From positions 310,001-374,000 of the forward strand of contig NZ_JACIEP010000005.1 of assembly GCF_014196915.1 (NCBI RefSeq): a stretch of DNA of 64,000 bases, given 5' to 3'. This document shows, piece by piece, positions 39,046 through 49,381 of the stretch. Positions within the stretch are counted from its first letter, which is position 1, and every line of letters starts with the position of its first letter. The DNA comes from Dysgonomonas hofstadii (lineage in GTDB: Bacteria > Bacteroidota > Bacteroidia > Bacteroidales > Dysgonomonadaceae). The notes under the pieces are model-generated. The model saw only the letters and a list, made by a program, of their open reading frames with translations. It was not told the origin of the DNA and ran no database searches. Made by a program: the position numbers and the translations under genes.

Positions 39046-41469
39046 TTAAAACTCGGCTACCAGCTTTATATTGAGTTGACGACCAGTAAGATAGTTTGGC
39101 ACAGCATATTGTTGGCTATGTATATCTGTTATCCAGTAATAAGTATTTACGTTTTCCATATCGAACAGATTGAAGATATCGAATCCCAACCAGATATTTT
39201 TGAAAGCCCGGCAAAACGAATTTCTATTCCTTATAGCAAAATCTTCTCCCAATGCCAGCCATGAAAACCCTATATCTACCCGTTTATATGATGATGTGCG
39301 GAAATAACCGTTTTCATAACCTTTGTATGGTGCAGATACTGGCAGACCTCCCGACCAAAGTCCTCTGAGGCTCATTCGTAAACGTTCATACCCCGGAATA
39401 TAGTCCTGATAGAAAATGGCGAAGTTAAAGCGTTGATCAGTAGGAAGAGGAACTTCCGTTCCGTTGATATCCTGTTGGGCTTTCATCAGGCCAAGACTGA
39501 TCCAGCTATCGGCTCCCGGGATAAATTCACCATAAAGCTTGAAGTCTATACCCGTGGAATATCCTTTCGATGTGTTTTCTCCTGTGTACCTTATTTTTAC
39601 ATTATTTACAGTGTATGGTATCAGGTCTGATAATTTCTTATAATATATCTCGCCTGACAGCTTAAATGCGGGAATATTCCTGCTTTCGTCCCTTCCGAAA
39701 AAATAATCAGCCCCCAAAACAATATGATATGATTTCTGCGACTTAATATCTTTGTTCAACTCTATGGTATTATTTCCGTCGATATCGACAATCCGTTGCA
39801 TCTCTTTGTAGAACGGAGCCTGATAATAGACACCTCCGGCAATGCGTAAAGAAAGATTATCTGTATTTTTAGGTACAAAAGCCAGAGCACCACGTGGACT
39901 GATTATTAACTCCTCATTAAAAGTCCAGTAACTGGCTCTTACACCGGCATTTAATATAAACAAGCCCTTGTCTGTATCGAATGAATACGTATCCTGTACA
40001 AATCCTGAAAAACGGGACGGATTGATCTTATTATCTGATTTCAGATTCGAAAACACATTTACATCAACGCCTGTACTGGGTATGGAATAGCCTGCCGAAT
40101 CGCGCATTTCCCATTCCTTGATCTTATCTTTTATATTTTCATTCTGATAAGTGATTCCCCACTTGATAAGATGTTTGTCCAGTTTCAGATTTCCGAAGTG
40201 GGAGATAGTATATACTTCCGATTCCAGCTTATTCCGGGCATGTTCATGGTAAGTTCCGATCCCAAGATTTTCACTCTCATCCGGATTCTCTTCTCCTGTA
40301 ACATCCGTCTCTTTTAATAGGTAGCGGCCTGTAATATCGTATCTTTCCTGTTCGTCAGAGGCGAATGTCGACGCAGTAAGGCCAATGGTTAGCTTGTCGT
40401 TTATTTTCCCTTTTAGGGTAAATGCGGCCTGATAAGTCAGGAATTTGTCTTTTTCCTGTCCGTCGAACTCAACCAGAAATGTACGGGGTGTCAGTAATGT
40501 GCCGAACTTGGTTTCGCGCGAAGTAGGTGTGAATTTAAATCTGTTGTATGAGTAATTTCCAAGGAGATCGATTTCCCATTTTGGAGAAAATTCATAGGTC
40601 ATATATGTCTGAAAATCTAAAAAATCAGGATCATATTCGGCCTTAGTATCTGTTTTGCTAAGGAGCGAGCGTGTTGTTTTATATCTGGCTCCTGTTATTT
40701 GCGAAAAACGGCCGGATGAGCTGCCAATATATACTTCTCCTCCCATCAGGCTGGCAGATATAGCACCCTCTAATTCTTTAGGTTTTTTATATGTAATGTC
40801 GAGGACTGAGGACATACGGTCGCCATATTCGGCACTGAATCCTCCGGCAGAGAAACCGATAGTCTTTACCATATTGGGATTGATAAAACTTAATCCTTCC
40901 TGCTGTGCCGATCGGACTAATAAAGGACGATAAATCTCTACTCCGTTCACATATACGATGTTTTCATCAAAGTTGCCTCCCCTTACTGAATATTGCTGGC
41001 TAAGTTCATTGGTCGAACTTACGCCGCCCATTGTGGCTAATAATGATTCTATACTGCTCCATGGATTGGAAGGGCGTCTTGTTGCCAGATAATCAACCCG
41101 TTCAATAACAGTGGTAATGGTTCGTTCCCCTTCTATTGTTACAGGGGCCAGTTCTTTGTCTTCTTCCTGTAACACAGCATTCAATACCATTCCTTCGTTC
41201 AGTTTAGGCATGAGATACAGATGCTTTTTATAGCCGATAAGAGAGAATAATATTTTAATAGTGTCTTTTGGCGATACGGTAAGAAAGTATTCTCCGTTTT
41301 TATCGGTTGTAGCTATATTTTGTGTCTTTTCCTGCGCAACCAGTACATATTCGACCGGCTGTCCTTTTTCGTTTTTTACCGTTCCGGCAATCCTTATGGT
41401 TTGCTGGGAATATAAGGAGGTGGAAACCAGAATAGAGACGAATAGGAATAAGAGATTTCTTTTTGACAT
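39046..41469 (-). CDS. TonB-dependent outer-membrane receptor
   Basis: An 807-residue receptor from the ATG at 41469. The longer frame to 41541 is excluded because it would cover the promoter at 41487-41517. It has a signal peptide (NLLFLFVSILVSTSLYSQ), a carboxypeptidase-regulatory-like domain (about 22-105), and a plug with SQQYSVRGGNFDENIVYVNGVEIYRP. The barrel ends in IKLVAEF with a terminal Phe. The plug region around EIYRPLLVRSAQQEGLSFINP is characteristic of a broadly conserved Bacteroidota receptor group that is not SusC. The ligand is unknown. It is a stand-alone gene, with no SusD-like partner. Confidence 0.92.
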   Translation of the reverse strand: MSKRNLLFLFVSILVSTSLYSQQTIRIAGTVKNEKGQPVEYVLVAQEKTQNIATTDKNGEYFLTVSPKDTIKILFSLIGYKKHLYLMPKLNEGMVLNAVLQEEDKELAPVTIEGERTITTVIERVDYLATRRPSNPWSSIESLLATMGGVSSTNELSQQYSVRGGNFDENIVYVNGVEIYRPLLVRSAQQEGLSFINPNMVKTIGFSAGGFSAEYGDRMSSVLDITYKKPKELEGAISASLMGGEVYIGSSSGRFSQITGARYKTTRSLLSKTDTKAEYDPDFLDFQTYMTYEFSPKWEIDLLGNYSYNRFKFTPTSRETKFGTLLTPRTFLVEFDGQEKDKFLTYQAAFTLKGKINDKLTIGLTASTFASDEQERYDITGRYLLKETDVTGEENPDESENLGIGTYHEHARNKLESEVYTISHFGNLKLDKHLIKWGITYQNENIKDKIKEWEMRDSAGYSIPSTGVDVNVFSNLKSDNKINPSRFSGFVQDTYSFDTDKGLFILNAGVRASYWTFNEELIISPRGALAFVPKNTDNLSLRIAGGVYYQAPFYKEMQRIVDIDGNNTIELNKDIKSQKSYHIVLGADYFFGRDESRNIPAFKLSGEIYYKKLSDLIPYTVNNVKIRYTGENTSKGYSTGIDFKLYGEFIPGADSWISLGLMKAQQDINGTEVPLPTDQRFNFAIFYQDYIPGYERLRMSLRGLWSGGLPVSAPYKGYENGYFRTSSYKRVDIGFSWLALGEDFAIRNRNSFCRAFKNIWLGFDIFNLFDMENVNTYYWITDIHSQQYAVPNYLTGRQLNIKLVAEF

Positions 41470-41486
41470 AGAATTTATATAAAGCA

Positions 41487-41517
41487 CAAATTTATGGATA
41501 TATTTTCTGAGTACAAA
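41487..41517 (-). promoter_or_regulatory. Promoter of the stand-alone TonB receptor gene
   Basis: On the minus strand TTTG (41517-41514), 19 nt and TAAATTTG (41494-41487) match the consensus exactly. The start would lie near 41480, leaving a very short leader of about 11 nt before the ATG at 41469. Confidence 0.75.
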
Positions 41518-41571
41518 TAAAAGATGCTGATATATATGCATTTATCAGGTAAAATAAAAGAGTGATGAATA

Positions 41572-41643
41572 AAAACCTGACACATCTGACAATTTTAGCT
41601 GTTAGCTATTTTACTAAAAAGTTACAAAAGTTACACTTTTGCA
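41572..41643. repeat. Dispersed modules (CCTGACA and GTTACA type)
   Basis: A doubled CCTGACA module (41572-41591), the string TTAGCTGTTAGCT (41594-41606) and a doubled GTTACA module (41616-41643) occur in this order. The same modules are found near 8.4 and 30.0 kb. Confidence 0.75.
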
Positions 41644-41701
41644 ATATTTTTCTCGCAAAGATGCTAAGTATAATCAATATTCTTTTGAGCCTTATATTCA
41701 T

Positions 41702-42285
41702 AATTTATGCCAATCAGTAGTTATATTTAATAGTTCAATTCTTTTTTACTACGTGCAATTGAAGATTGCTTGTGTTCCTTTTGCCCAAAGCCGCAAAAGG
41801 AACCAAAAACGCTTTGGTGGCTCGTCCTTCGTGCGATCCGTTACAGGTTCACGGGCTAAACCAAATAAACTCGCCTGCGGCTCAGACAGTATTTGGTTTC
41901 ATGCCCCTTTCACCTGACGGGTGCCCGCACTGCAGACTAATGCCACCGGGCGGACGCCTGACAAAGCAGAGTCTTTTTTGTCGTCGCTTTGCGACTCCGG
42001 CATACGTTCCGCAGGCGGGGCACCCAATCCGGCAGTGGAGGCGTAGAACAAAAAGCTGTTCGAGCTTACACGTAAGATTCGTATTTAGCCCTGCTGATGA
42101 GCGAGTTCTTTTTGTTCAGCCGCAACGCCGGTTTTGGGTCGCCGGAGGAATGAAGCCTTGATTTTTTGTAACTTTTTTATCAAGAAAAAAGTTGAAAGAA
42201 AACAAGCCGACAAGCGCGTTAGTGAAATTGAACAATTATTTTTTACAATCATAATAATTTCAACTGCTGGTTCGCATAATTTATA
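41702..42285. repeat. GC-rich non-coding block with inverted ends
   Basis: The left end (TAATTTATGCCAATCAGTAG, from 41701) and the right end (42262-42284) are imperfect inverted repeats of each other, and match the ends of the block at 29946-30554. The core (about 41770-42160) is much richer in G+C than its surroundings. It holds strong hairpins: 41774-41784 with 41793-41803 (11 bp, perfect), 41983-41987 with 41991-41995, and 42046-42055 with 42108-42117. Frames inside it (for example 41766-42161) lack protein-like composition. The stretch 41470-42468 contains no gene. Confidence 0.65.
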
Positions 42286-42468
42286 ACTCATAACTCCTTT
42301 ACTTACATAGATAAATTAGTTGAAAAAAATGCAAAGCAAAATATATGTTCATTTTGTTGGTGTTAGAATAAAAACATTTAAATGTTGAAAACTGCTAATA
42401 GAAAATTTTTAGCATCGTATCTATTTGTTGTAACTTTACATAATTGAGAGAAAAGGAAAAGTAAAATT

Positions 42469-45400
42469 ATGAGCAATTTTATACATCTACACGTTCACTC
42501 CCAGTATTCCCTGCTCGATGGCCAAGCCAGTATACCAAGCCTTGTGGACAAGGCCATTGGTGATGGAATGAAAGCTATTGCGCTGACTGACCATGGGGCT
42601 ATGTTTGGGGTTAAGGAATTCTATAATTATGTTAAGAAGAAAAACTCGGGTTACAACAATAAGATAAAGGAACTAAAAGCCGAAATTAAGCAACTACAGG
42701 CTGATGAGTCGGGCAATAATTCTGAGAAAATAGGAGAATTAAAAAACCAGATACATAAAGAAGAGGCAAAACGCTTTAAACCGATTATCGGCTGCGAATG
42801 CTATGTTGCTCGCAGGGGGCGCAAACTGAAAGAAGGAAAACCTGACATGAGCGGCTGGCACCTGGTGGTGCTGGCAAAGAACGAAACAGGATATAAAAAT
42901 CTTATTAAAATGGTTTCTTATGGCTGGACAGAAGGTTATTATATGCGTCCACGTATCGATAAGGAATTATTGGAGAAATACCATGAAGGTCTGATTGTTT
43001 CCACTGCATGTCTTGGGGGTGAGGTGCCTAAAAAAATCACAGCCGGAGATATAAAAGAGGCTGAAGCAGCAGCTTTGTGGTTCAAGGATATTTTTGGTGA
43101 AGACTTTTACTTCGAACTTCAGCGCCATAAAACAAATCGCCCCGATGCCAATACCGAAGCTTATCCATTACAGGAAAAAGTTAATACAGAGCTTGTCCAA
43201 ATGGGGCAAAGGCTTGGTATTAAGGTGATAGCTACCAACGATGTGCATTTTACAAATGAAGAAGATGCCGACGCGCACGACCGCCTGATCTGTCTGAGTA
43301 CAGGGAAAGATTTCGACGATCCCAAGCGTATGCGATATACTAAGCAGGAATGGCTGAAAACTACGGCTGAAATGCGACAAATATTTTCTGATCATCCAGA
43401 AGTCTTGGAAAATACACTCGAAATAGCAAATAAAGTTGAGTTTTATTCCATTGATTCCGACGCCTTGATGCCGTTCTTCCCTATTGATGTCTCATTTGGG
43501 ACGGAAGAAGGATATCGGATCATGTATTCGGCAGAAGACCTTATAAAAGAATTTGGAGAGAAAGAATATAAGCGTTTGGGTGGATATGATAAGGTTATAC
43601 GTATCAAGTTAGAATCCGACTATCTTCGTCATTTAACCATGATCGGAGCAGAGAAACGCTATGGAAAAGATATGGATGAGGAGGTCGCCGAACGTCTCGA
43701 ATTTGAATTGAACACAATGAAGACGATGGGTTTTCCGGGCTACTTCCTCATAGTGCAGGACTTTATCTCGGCCGCCCGGAAAATGGGTGTCGCCGTAGGT
43801 CCGGGACGTGGTTCTGCTGCAGGATCGGCTGTGGCTTATTGTCTGGGAATTACTGATATCGACCCGATTAAATATGATTTGCTGTTTGAGCGTTTCCTTA
43901 ATCCCGATCGTATATCTATGCCCGATATCGATATTGATTTCGATGATGACGGACGTGGAAAGGTTTTGAAATGGGTAACGGAAAAATACGGACAGGAACG
44001 GGTCGCACATATTATTACTTATGGAACAATGGCTACTAAATCGGCGATAAAAGATGTTGCCCGTGTACAGAAATTGCCATTGTCTGAATCGAACCGGTTG
44101 GCAAAATTTGTTCCCGACCGTATTCCCGATAAGAAAAAAGTTACGCTGAAAGATGCGATAGACTATGTTCCCGAACTGAAAGAAGCAGCCAACAGCCATG
44201 ACCCCGTGATGCGCGATACCCTGAAGTACGCACAAATGCTCGAGGGTAATGTGCGTAATACCGGTGTGCATGCCTGTGGTATCATTATCGGCCAGCAGGA
44301 TATTTCGGACATTGTGCCTGTAAGTACGGCAGAGGATAAAGAAACCGGTGAAAGTATTCTTGTGACGCAGTATGAAGGTACGGTGATCGAAGAAACCGGA
44401 TTGATAAAAATGGACTTCCTGGGGTTGAAAACACTCTCTATCATTAAGGAAGCCCTCGACAATATCAAGCATACTACAGGTGAAAAAGTAGATATAGATA
44501 ATATATCCCTTGAAGATCCGAAGACATACGAATTATACAGTCAGGGCAAAACGACCGGTACATTCCAGTTCGAGTCTGCCGGAATGCAGAAATACCTGAA
44601 AGCGCTGCAACCGTCCAAATTTGAAGACCTGATAGCCATGAATGCCCTGTATCGCCCGGGACCAATGGATTATATACCATCCTTTATTGCCCGTAAACAT
44701 GGAGAGGAAGAGATAACCTATGATATTCCTGTCATGGAGCGGTATCTGAATGATACGTATGGTATTACGGTCTATCAGGAACAGGTCATGTTACTTTCCC
44801 GTTTGCTGGCTAACTTCACCAGAGGTCAGTCTGACGAACTTCGGAAAGCGATGGGTAAGAAGCTGATAGACAAAATGAATGCCCTGAAGGAAAAATTCCT
44901 TGATGGCGGAACGAAAAACGGACATGATAAGAAAACGCTGGAAAAAATATGGGCCGATTGGGAAAAATTTGCCTCCTATGCATTCAATAAATCGCATGCA
45001 ACCTGTTATTCGTGGGTGGCCTACCAGACAGCGTGGCTGAAAGCCAATTATCCGCCGGAATACATGGCGGCCGTGCTTTCCCGTAATTTATCCAATATAA
45101 CTGAAATCACGAAATTCATGGATGAATGTAAGGCCATGAATATGAATGTGCTTGGCCCGGATGTAAACGAGTCTTACCTCAAATTTTCGGTAAATAAGGC
45201 CGGGGATATCCGTTTCGGACTTGCCGCTGTAAAAGGAGTGGGAGAGGGTGCCGTAATGAGTATTGTGAATGAGAGGGATAAAAACGGTGCATTTAAAGAT
45301 ATCTTCGATTTCGTAGAACGGGTAAACCTGAGTGCATGTAATAAGAAAAATATAGAGTCTTTGGCTTTAGCCGGAGCTTTCGATGCTTTCACAGAAATTA

Positions 45401-46218
45401 GCCGCGAACAGTTCTTTGAGTTGAATGGCAAAGGAGAAACTTTTATTGATCTGCTCATCCGGTATGGAAATAAATATCAGGCAGATAAAAACCAGGCGGT
45501 CAATTCTCTTTTTGGTGATGATACTTCCTTCGATATTGCTCATCCCGATATTCCATCTGCAGAAAAATGGTCCGATCTGGAGCGGTTGAATAAGGAGCGG
45601 GAGTTAATTGGTATATATCTTTCGGCTCATCCCTTGGATGAGTATAAGATCGTCCTTAACTATGTCTGCAATGTAGGTATGGCCGATTTTGAGGATAAAG
45701 ATGCACTGAAAAATAAGGAGATTTCTATCGGAGGAATGGTTACAGGTAACCGAGAGGGTATGACCCGAAATGGGAAGCCTTATATGATACTGCGTATCGA
45801 AGACTTTACGGGAAGTGGAGAGATTCCTTTGTTTGGAGATAATTATATTAATTTCGGTAAATATGGCCGTCCGGGGCTATACCTTTATATAAAAGGGCGG
45901 GTGCAAGGTACCCGCTTTGATGAAAACAGGCTGGAGTTTAAGATAAATTCTATTCAGCTTTTGCCCGATGTGAAAGATTCTCTGATAGAAAAAATCACCA
46001 TAACTTTACCATTACATGAGATGAATAGCCAGATGGTAGAAGAATTATCTGTTTTAACTAAAAACAATCCGGGCAATTCATTGTTATATTTTCAGGTAGT
46101 TGATGGAGAGAAAAATATGAAGGTCGATCTTTTTTCCCGAAATATAAAAATAAATGTAAAACAGGAACTTGTTGATTATCTGATAGAAAATGAGAATATA
46201 ATATTCAAGGTCAACTGA
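42469..46218 (+). CDS. dnaE: DNA polymerase III alpha subunit
   Basis: A 1249-residue replicative polymerase (C family). The PHP domain starts with FIHLHVHSQYSLLDG and ALTDHGAMFG. Between residues about 57 and 104 it has a charged coiled insertion (NNKIKELKAEIKQLQADE), typical of Bacteroidota DnaE. The polymerase core shows GPGRGSAAGSAVAYCLGI and the catalytic acidic motif MPDIDIDFDDDGR. Further along come the beta-clamp and OB-fold parts (MILRIEDFTGSGEIPLFGD). It copies the chromosome as part of the holoenzyme. trxA follows 96 bp later with its own -7 box. Confidence 0.98.
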   Translation: MSNFIHLHVHSQYSLLDGQASIPSLVDKAIGDGMKAIALTDHGAMFGVKEFYNYVKKKNSGYNNKIKELKAEIKQLQADESGNNSEKIGELKNQIHKEEAKRFKPIIGCECYVARRGRKLKEGKPDMSGWHLVVLAKNETGYKNLIKMVSYGWTEGYYMRPRIDKELLEKYHEGLIVSTACLGGEVPKKITAGDIKEAEAAALWFKDIFGEDFYFELQRHKTNRPDANTEAYPLQEKVNTELVQMGQRLGIKVIATNDVHFTNEEDADAHDRLICLSTGKDFDDPKRMRYTKQEWLKTTAEMRQIFSDHPEVLENTLEIANKVEFYSIDSDALMPFFPIDVSFGTEEGYRIMYSAEDLIKEFGEKEYKRLGGYDKVIRIKLESDYLRHLTMIGAEKRYGKDMDEEVAERLEFELNTMKTMGFPGYFLIVQDFISAARKMGVAVGPGRGSAAGSAVAYCLGITDIDPIKYDLLFERFLNPDRISMPDIDIDFDDDGRGKVLKWVTEKYGQERVAHIITYGTMATKSAIKDVARVQKLPLSESNRLAKFVPDRIPDKKKVTLKDAIDYVPELKEAANSHDPVMRDTLKYAQMLEGNVRNTGVHACGIIIGQQDISDIVPVSTAEDKETGESILVTQYEGTVIEETGLIKMDFLGLKTLSIIKEALDNIKHTTGEKVDIDNISLEDPKTYELYSQGKTTGTFQFESAGMQKYLKALQPSKFEDLIAMNALYRPGPMDYIPSFIARKHGEEEITYDIPVMERYLNDTYGITVYQEQVMLLSRLLANFTRGQSDELRKAMGKKLIDKMNALKEKFLDGGTKNGHDKKTLEKIWADWEKFASYAFNKSHATCYSWVAYQTAWLKANYPPEYMAAVLSRNLSNITEITKFMDECKAMNMNVLGPDVNESYLKFSVNKAGDIRFGLAAVKGVGEGAVMSIVNERDKNGAFKDIFDFVERVNLSACNKKNIESLALAGAFDAFTEISREQFFELNGKGETFIDLLIRYGNKYQADKNQAVNSLFGDDTSFDIAHPDIPSAEKWSDLERLNKERELIGIYLSAHPLDEYKIVLNYVCNVGMADFEDKDALKNKEISIGGMVTGNREGMTRNGKPYMILRIEDFTGSGEIPLFGDNYINFGKYGRPGLYLYIKGRVQGTRFDENRLEFKINSIQLLPDVKDSLIEKITITLPLHEMNSQMVEELSVLTKNNPGNSLLYFQVVDGEKNMKVDLFSRNIKINVKQELVDYLIENENIIFKVN

Positions 46219-46314
46219 AAAATTTTTATATTATAAATAGAATAACTACCTTTGCACAATAGATAATTTAAATAGAAAATATAAATAATTTAAATAAGCA
46301 TATAAATAAAAGTT

Positions 46315-46632
46315 ATGGCATTAGAAATTACAGACGCAGGCTTTGAAGAACTGTTAAAATCAGAAAAACCAATTGTGATTGATTTTTGGGCAGAATGGTG
46401 TGGACCGTGCCGCATGGTAGGCCCTCTTGTTGAAGAATTGGCAGAAGAATATGCCGATAAAGTGATTATCGGTAAAGTAGATGTGGATAATAACGATGAA
46501 ATTACATCTAAATATGGTATCCGCAATATACCTACTATTCTTTTTATTAAGAATGGAGAGGTAGTAGACAAACAAGTGGGTGCTGCTCAAAAGTCATTAT
46601 TGACCGAAAAAGTTGAGAATTTATTGAAATAA
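46315..46632 (+). CDS. trxA: Thioredoxin
   Basis: A 105-residue thioredoxin with the active site WCGPC (Cys29, Cys32), the preceding VIDFWAEW, and the cis-proline region IRNIPTILFIKNGE. It reduces protein disulfides using electrons from thioredoxin reductase (not in the window). The -7 box TACCTTTG lies at 46247-46254, giving a leader of about 55 nt. A perfect bidirectional hairpin follows. Confidence 0.97.
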   Translation: MALEITDAGFEELLKSEKPIVIDFWAEWCGPCRMVGPLVEELAEEYADKVIIGKVDVDNNDEITSKYGIRNIPTILFIKNGEVVDKQVGAAQKSLLTEKVENLLK

Positions 46633-46654
46633 GATAAGCTTTCAATATATGTAG

Positions 46655-46690
46655 ACAGGGATTGTTATTATAACAATCCCTGTTTTTATT
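46655..46690. terminator. Bidirectional terminator
   Basis: A perfect 13-bp stem (46655-46667 with 46671-46683), 3-nt loop and T run, between the convergent trxA and tilS. Confidence 0.88.
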
Positions 46691-48002
46691 AATACATTGT
46701 TATTTTTAAAATTTCAGTAGTATTCTTTGTTATCTTGAACCGGTCATCAGCACGTTCTCCTACTATCCATACAATATTGTCCCCAGAACACAAAAGCCAT
46801 GTATCTTCTTTATCGAAAAGATTGAATTTGTTATCGGTGAAATAATCACTGACCTTCTTTTTACCTTTCATGCCGAAAGGGATGAACCAGTCTCCTTTTT
46901 CCCATTTTCTGATCGTCAATGGAAAGTTTATTGTATTAAAATCTGCATATAGAATAGCTGGATTTTTCTCTATAAAGAAATTATCATCCGGCAATATTTT
47001 CTCTATTTTAAGTTTTATCGGATAATTTATTGTTTCATTATCATGACGAATCGTAAAACTATCGATAGACATATTTCCTTTCTTTTTCAGGATGAAAAAA
47101 GTACGGTCTTTTAGCAGACTATACCTTTCTGAATGAAAAATTTTACCTGACTGGCTGATTATCGATTCAAAGATCTGCCTTACAGAAGCAGAATTGAAAC
47201 CATATGGAGATAGTATTTCGAATAAAACAGCTTCAGGCTCCGCATACCTGATAAGTTTGTTTATATCTATGGTCTTGTTTTCAAAAATATCTTTCTTAAC
47301 CTGTTCGATGTAAAGCTGATATATAGTATTCACTTGTGATAAATGCTCGGCTGTCCGTATTATCGATTCTTTGGCCGAAGGATTGATCGTTTCCAATAGA
47401 GGAATTATATTCAGCCTTATTTTATTTCTTGTATACAGGTCTTCGTTGTTTGTGCTATCATCTACATAAGTTAGTTTCCGGTCATTCAGGTATTCGATTA
47501 TTTCATCGCGGCTCATACAAAGTAGCGGGCGTATAATATTCCCATTCATTGGTGCAATTCCTGTAACGCCTCTTATCCCAGTGCCTCTTATCAGATTTAG
47601 CAGGATTGTTTCAACCGAGTCATCACGATGATGAGCTACAGCTATTTTGTCAGCCAGATGTACGATCCTGATTTGTTCAAACCAATTGTAACGGAGTTCC
47701 CGTGCAGCCATTTCAATAGAAATACCGTTTATTTCGGCATGAGCTTCGGTATCGAAGTCAATTCGTTCATATTTCAGATTATACTTTTTACACAATTCTT
47801 CCACAAAGAAAGCATCACGATTCGATTCTTCGCCTCTCAGGTGAAAATTGCAATGAGCTACGATACATTCTATCTTAAAGCTGTGCAGAATGTCTAGCAA
47901 GGCGACAGAGTCCGCTCCCCCGCTTACTCCCACAATTACTTTTTCTCCACCCTGAAGCAGATTATTTGCTACTATATAATGTTCTATTTTCCTGATATCC
48001 AT
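46689..48002 (-). CDS. tilS: tRNA(Ile)-lysidine synthase
   Basis: A 437-residue PP-loop ATPase. The signature SGGADS (residues 27-32) is followed by AHCNFHLRGEESNRDAFFVEELC, and by AVAHHRDDSVETILLNLIRGTG with RPLL. The C-terminal substrate-binding domain shows FPLTIRKWEKGDWFIPFGMKGKKKVSDYFTDNKF. It changes C34 of the CAU-anticodon tRNA-Ile to lysidine and is usually essential. Its ATG overlaps the stop of the upstream HD gene by one base (TAATG), so the two genes are translationally coupled. Confidence 0.96.
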   Translation of the reverse strand: MDIRKIEHYIVANNLLQGGEKVIVGVSGGADSVALLDILHSFKIECIVAHCNFHLRGEESNRDAFFVEELCKKYNLKYERIDFDTEAHAEINGISIEMAARELRYNWFEQIRIVHLADKIAVAHHRDDSVETILLNLIRGTGIRGVTGIAPMNGNIIRPLLCMSRDEIIEYLNDRKLTYVDDSTNNEDLYTRNKIRLNIIPLLETINPSAKESIIRTAEHLSQVNTIYQLYIEQVKKDIFENKTIDINKLIRYAEPEAVLFEILSPYGFNSASVRQIFESIISQSGKIFHSERYSLLKDRTFFILKKKGNMSIDSFTIRHDNETINYPIKLKIEKILPDDNFFIEKNPAILYADFNTINFPLTIRKWEKGDWFIPFGMKGKKKVSDYFTDNKFNLFDKEDTWLLCSGDNIVWIVGERADDRFKITKNTTEILKITMY

Positions 48003-49228
48003 TATAGTTTCATATAAGAGAAATAATGTTTTTTTACCTTTTTCGATAACAATTCTATATTTAACATATCCGAAGCTTTCGATATATCTTTAATCGTGCC
48101 GTCGTTGTAAAGTATGGAAATGCTGTCGTCCTCTTCGTTGTACATATTAGTATATATTATATCCGAAGAATAAAAATAGGTTGCTTCTACTTCATTTACA
48201 CCCAGTTTTTCCATATATTTTTTTACATGATATCCGATCTTTTCTTCACTTTGCGGCTCTTCGGTAATCTCTATTTTGAAAATGTTGCGGTTTATAAGGC
48301 ACGAGCTTAATTTGGAAAGAACAATATCCTCATGGTTTGTCCATACTTTAAGGGCACACCAGATATCATTATCGTCAAGATTTGTAAAATGATATAATAC
48401 TTCTTCTGTATAATTTTCAAAGAATATTTTATCTACATTATTCATTAAAAAATACTCAAGAGCGGGAGGTGTAAATAATTTTATTCCTTTATCGGTAAGA
48501 TGTTTTGCGCGGGTAAGTGCTTTTATCAGTATTTTTTCGGCAGCTACGGATGTTTTATGCAGATATACCTGCCAATACATAAGACGACGGGACATCAGGA
48601 AGTTTTCTATCGAATAGATCCCTTTTGCTTCGACAACAAGATTATCATTTCTTACATCGAGCATTTTTATAATCCGTGCCGAACCTATATTCCCTTCCGT
48701 TACTCCCGTAAAGAAACTATCCCGTCTCAGGTAATCCAGACGATCGACGTCCAATTGTCCACTCACTAACTGATGCAGGAATTTCTTTGGATATTCATTT
48801 TTAAAAATCGATATGCAGATATCCAACTCCCCGTTTCGTTCCCGGTTTAATTTTTCCATTAAAGAAAGCGACAGTTCTTCATGATGTATACCATGTGTAA
48901 GTGTATGTTCCAGAACATGAGAAAACGGTCCGTGGCCCACATCGTGCAGCAATATACAGGCTAATGCGCCATTTGCTTCTTCAGCGGTAATATCCTGTCC
49001 TTTAGACCGTAAATTGTTTATGGCTTCGTTCATCAGATACATGGCACCTATAGAATGATGCAGGCGGGTGTGCTGAGCCCCCGGATATACAAATGAAGCA
49101 AGTCCGAGCTGTTTGATACGGTTCAGCCTTTGTAAATAGGGATGTTGTATCAGGTTGTAAACAAAATCGTTTGGTATGGTGATAAATCCGAATACAGGGT
49201 CATTTATTATTTTTTTCTTATTGTTCAT
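48002..49228 (-). CDS. HD-domain phosphohydrolase (dGTPase/SAMHD1-like)
   Basis: A 408-residue protein with the HD metal-binding signature. TRLHHSIGAMYL (His58) is followed by LLHDVGHGPFSHVLEHTL (His95, Asp96) and GQLDVDRLDYLRRD (the later Asp). This order fits dNTP triphosphohydrolases of the SAMHD1/dGTPase type, which may adjust dNTP pools or degrade other nucleotides. The substrate is not readable. The stop codon overlaps the tilS start by one base, so they form an operon. The -7 box TATCTTTG lies at 49264-49257. Confidence 0.85.
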   Translation of the reverse strand: MNNKKKIINDPVFGFITIPNDFVYNLIQHPYLQRLNRIKQLGLASFVYPGAQHTRLHHSIGAMYLMNEAINNLRSKGQDITAEEANGALACILLHDVGHGPFSHVLEHTLTHGIHHEELSLSLMEKLNRERNGELDICISIFKNEYPKKFLHQLVSGQLDVDRLDYLRRDSFFTGVTEGNIGSARIIKMLDVRNDNLVVEAKGIYSIENFLMSRRLMYWQVYLHKTSVAAEKILIKALTRAKHLTDKGIKLFTPPALEYFLMNNVDKIFFENYTEEVLYHFTNLDDNDIWCALKVWTNHEDIVLSKLSSCLINRNIFKIEITEEPQSEEKIGYHVKKYMEKLGVNEVEATYFYSSDIIYTNMYNEEDDSISILYNDGTIKDISKASDMLNIELLSKKVKKHYFSYMKL

Positions 49229-49381
49229 CTGCAGATATTAATATTTATTAATGAACCAAAGATACACAGAATTTGTTTAAATTCGTTTTGATATAATTTA
49301 TTTGAAATATCTATCAGTTTTTTCGTTTTCTGAAAAAAATGTCTATTTTTGTCTTTGACTGAAGACGAACATTTAAAGGGG

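Noticed and set aside
39046-41469. SusC/SusD polysaccharide utilisation locus
   Set aside because: No SusD-like gene, glycan hydrolase or regulator flanks the receptor, and the receptor group differs from SusC.
41766-42161. 131-residue frame in the 42-kb GC-rich block
   Set aside because: It lies wholly within the hairpin-rich repeat, has many Pro/Arg/Cys runs without protein-like pattern, and lacks a promoter.
43633-44472. 279-residue frame on the minus strand inside dnaE
   Set aside because: It is antisense to a well-supported polymerase gene and has no recognisable domain.
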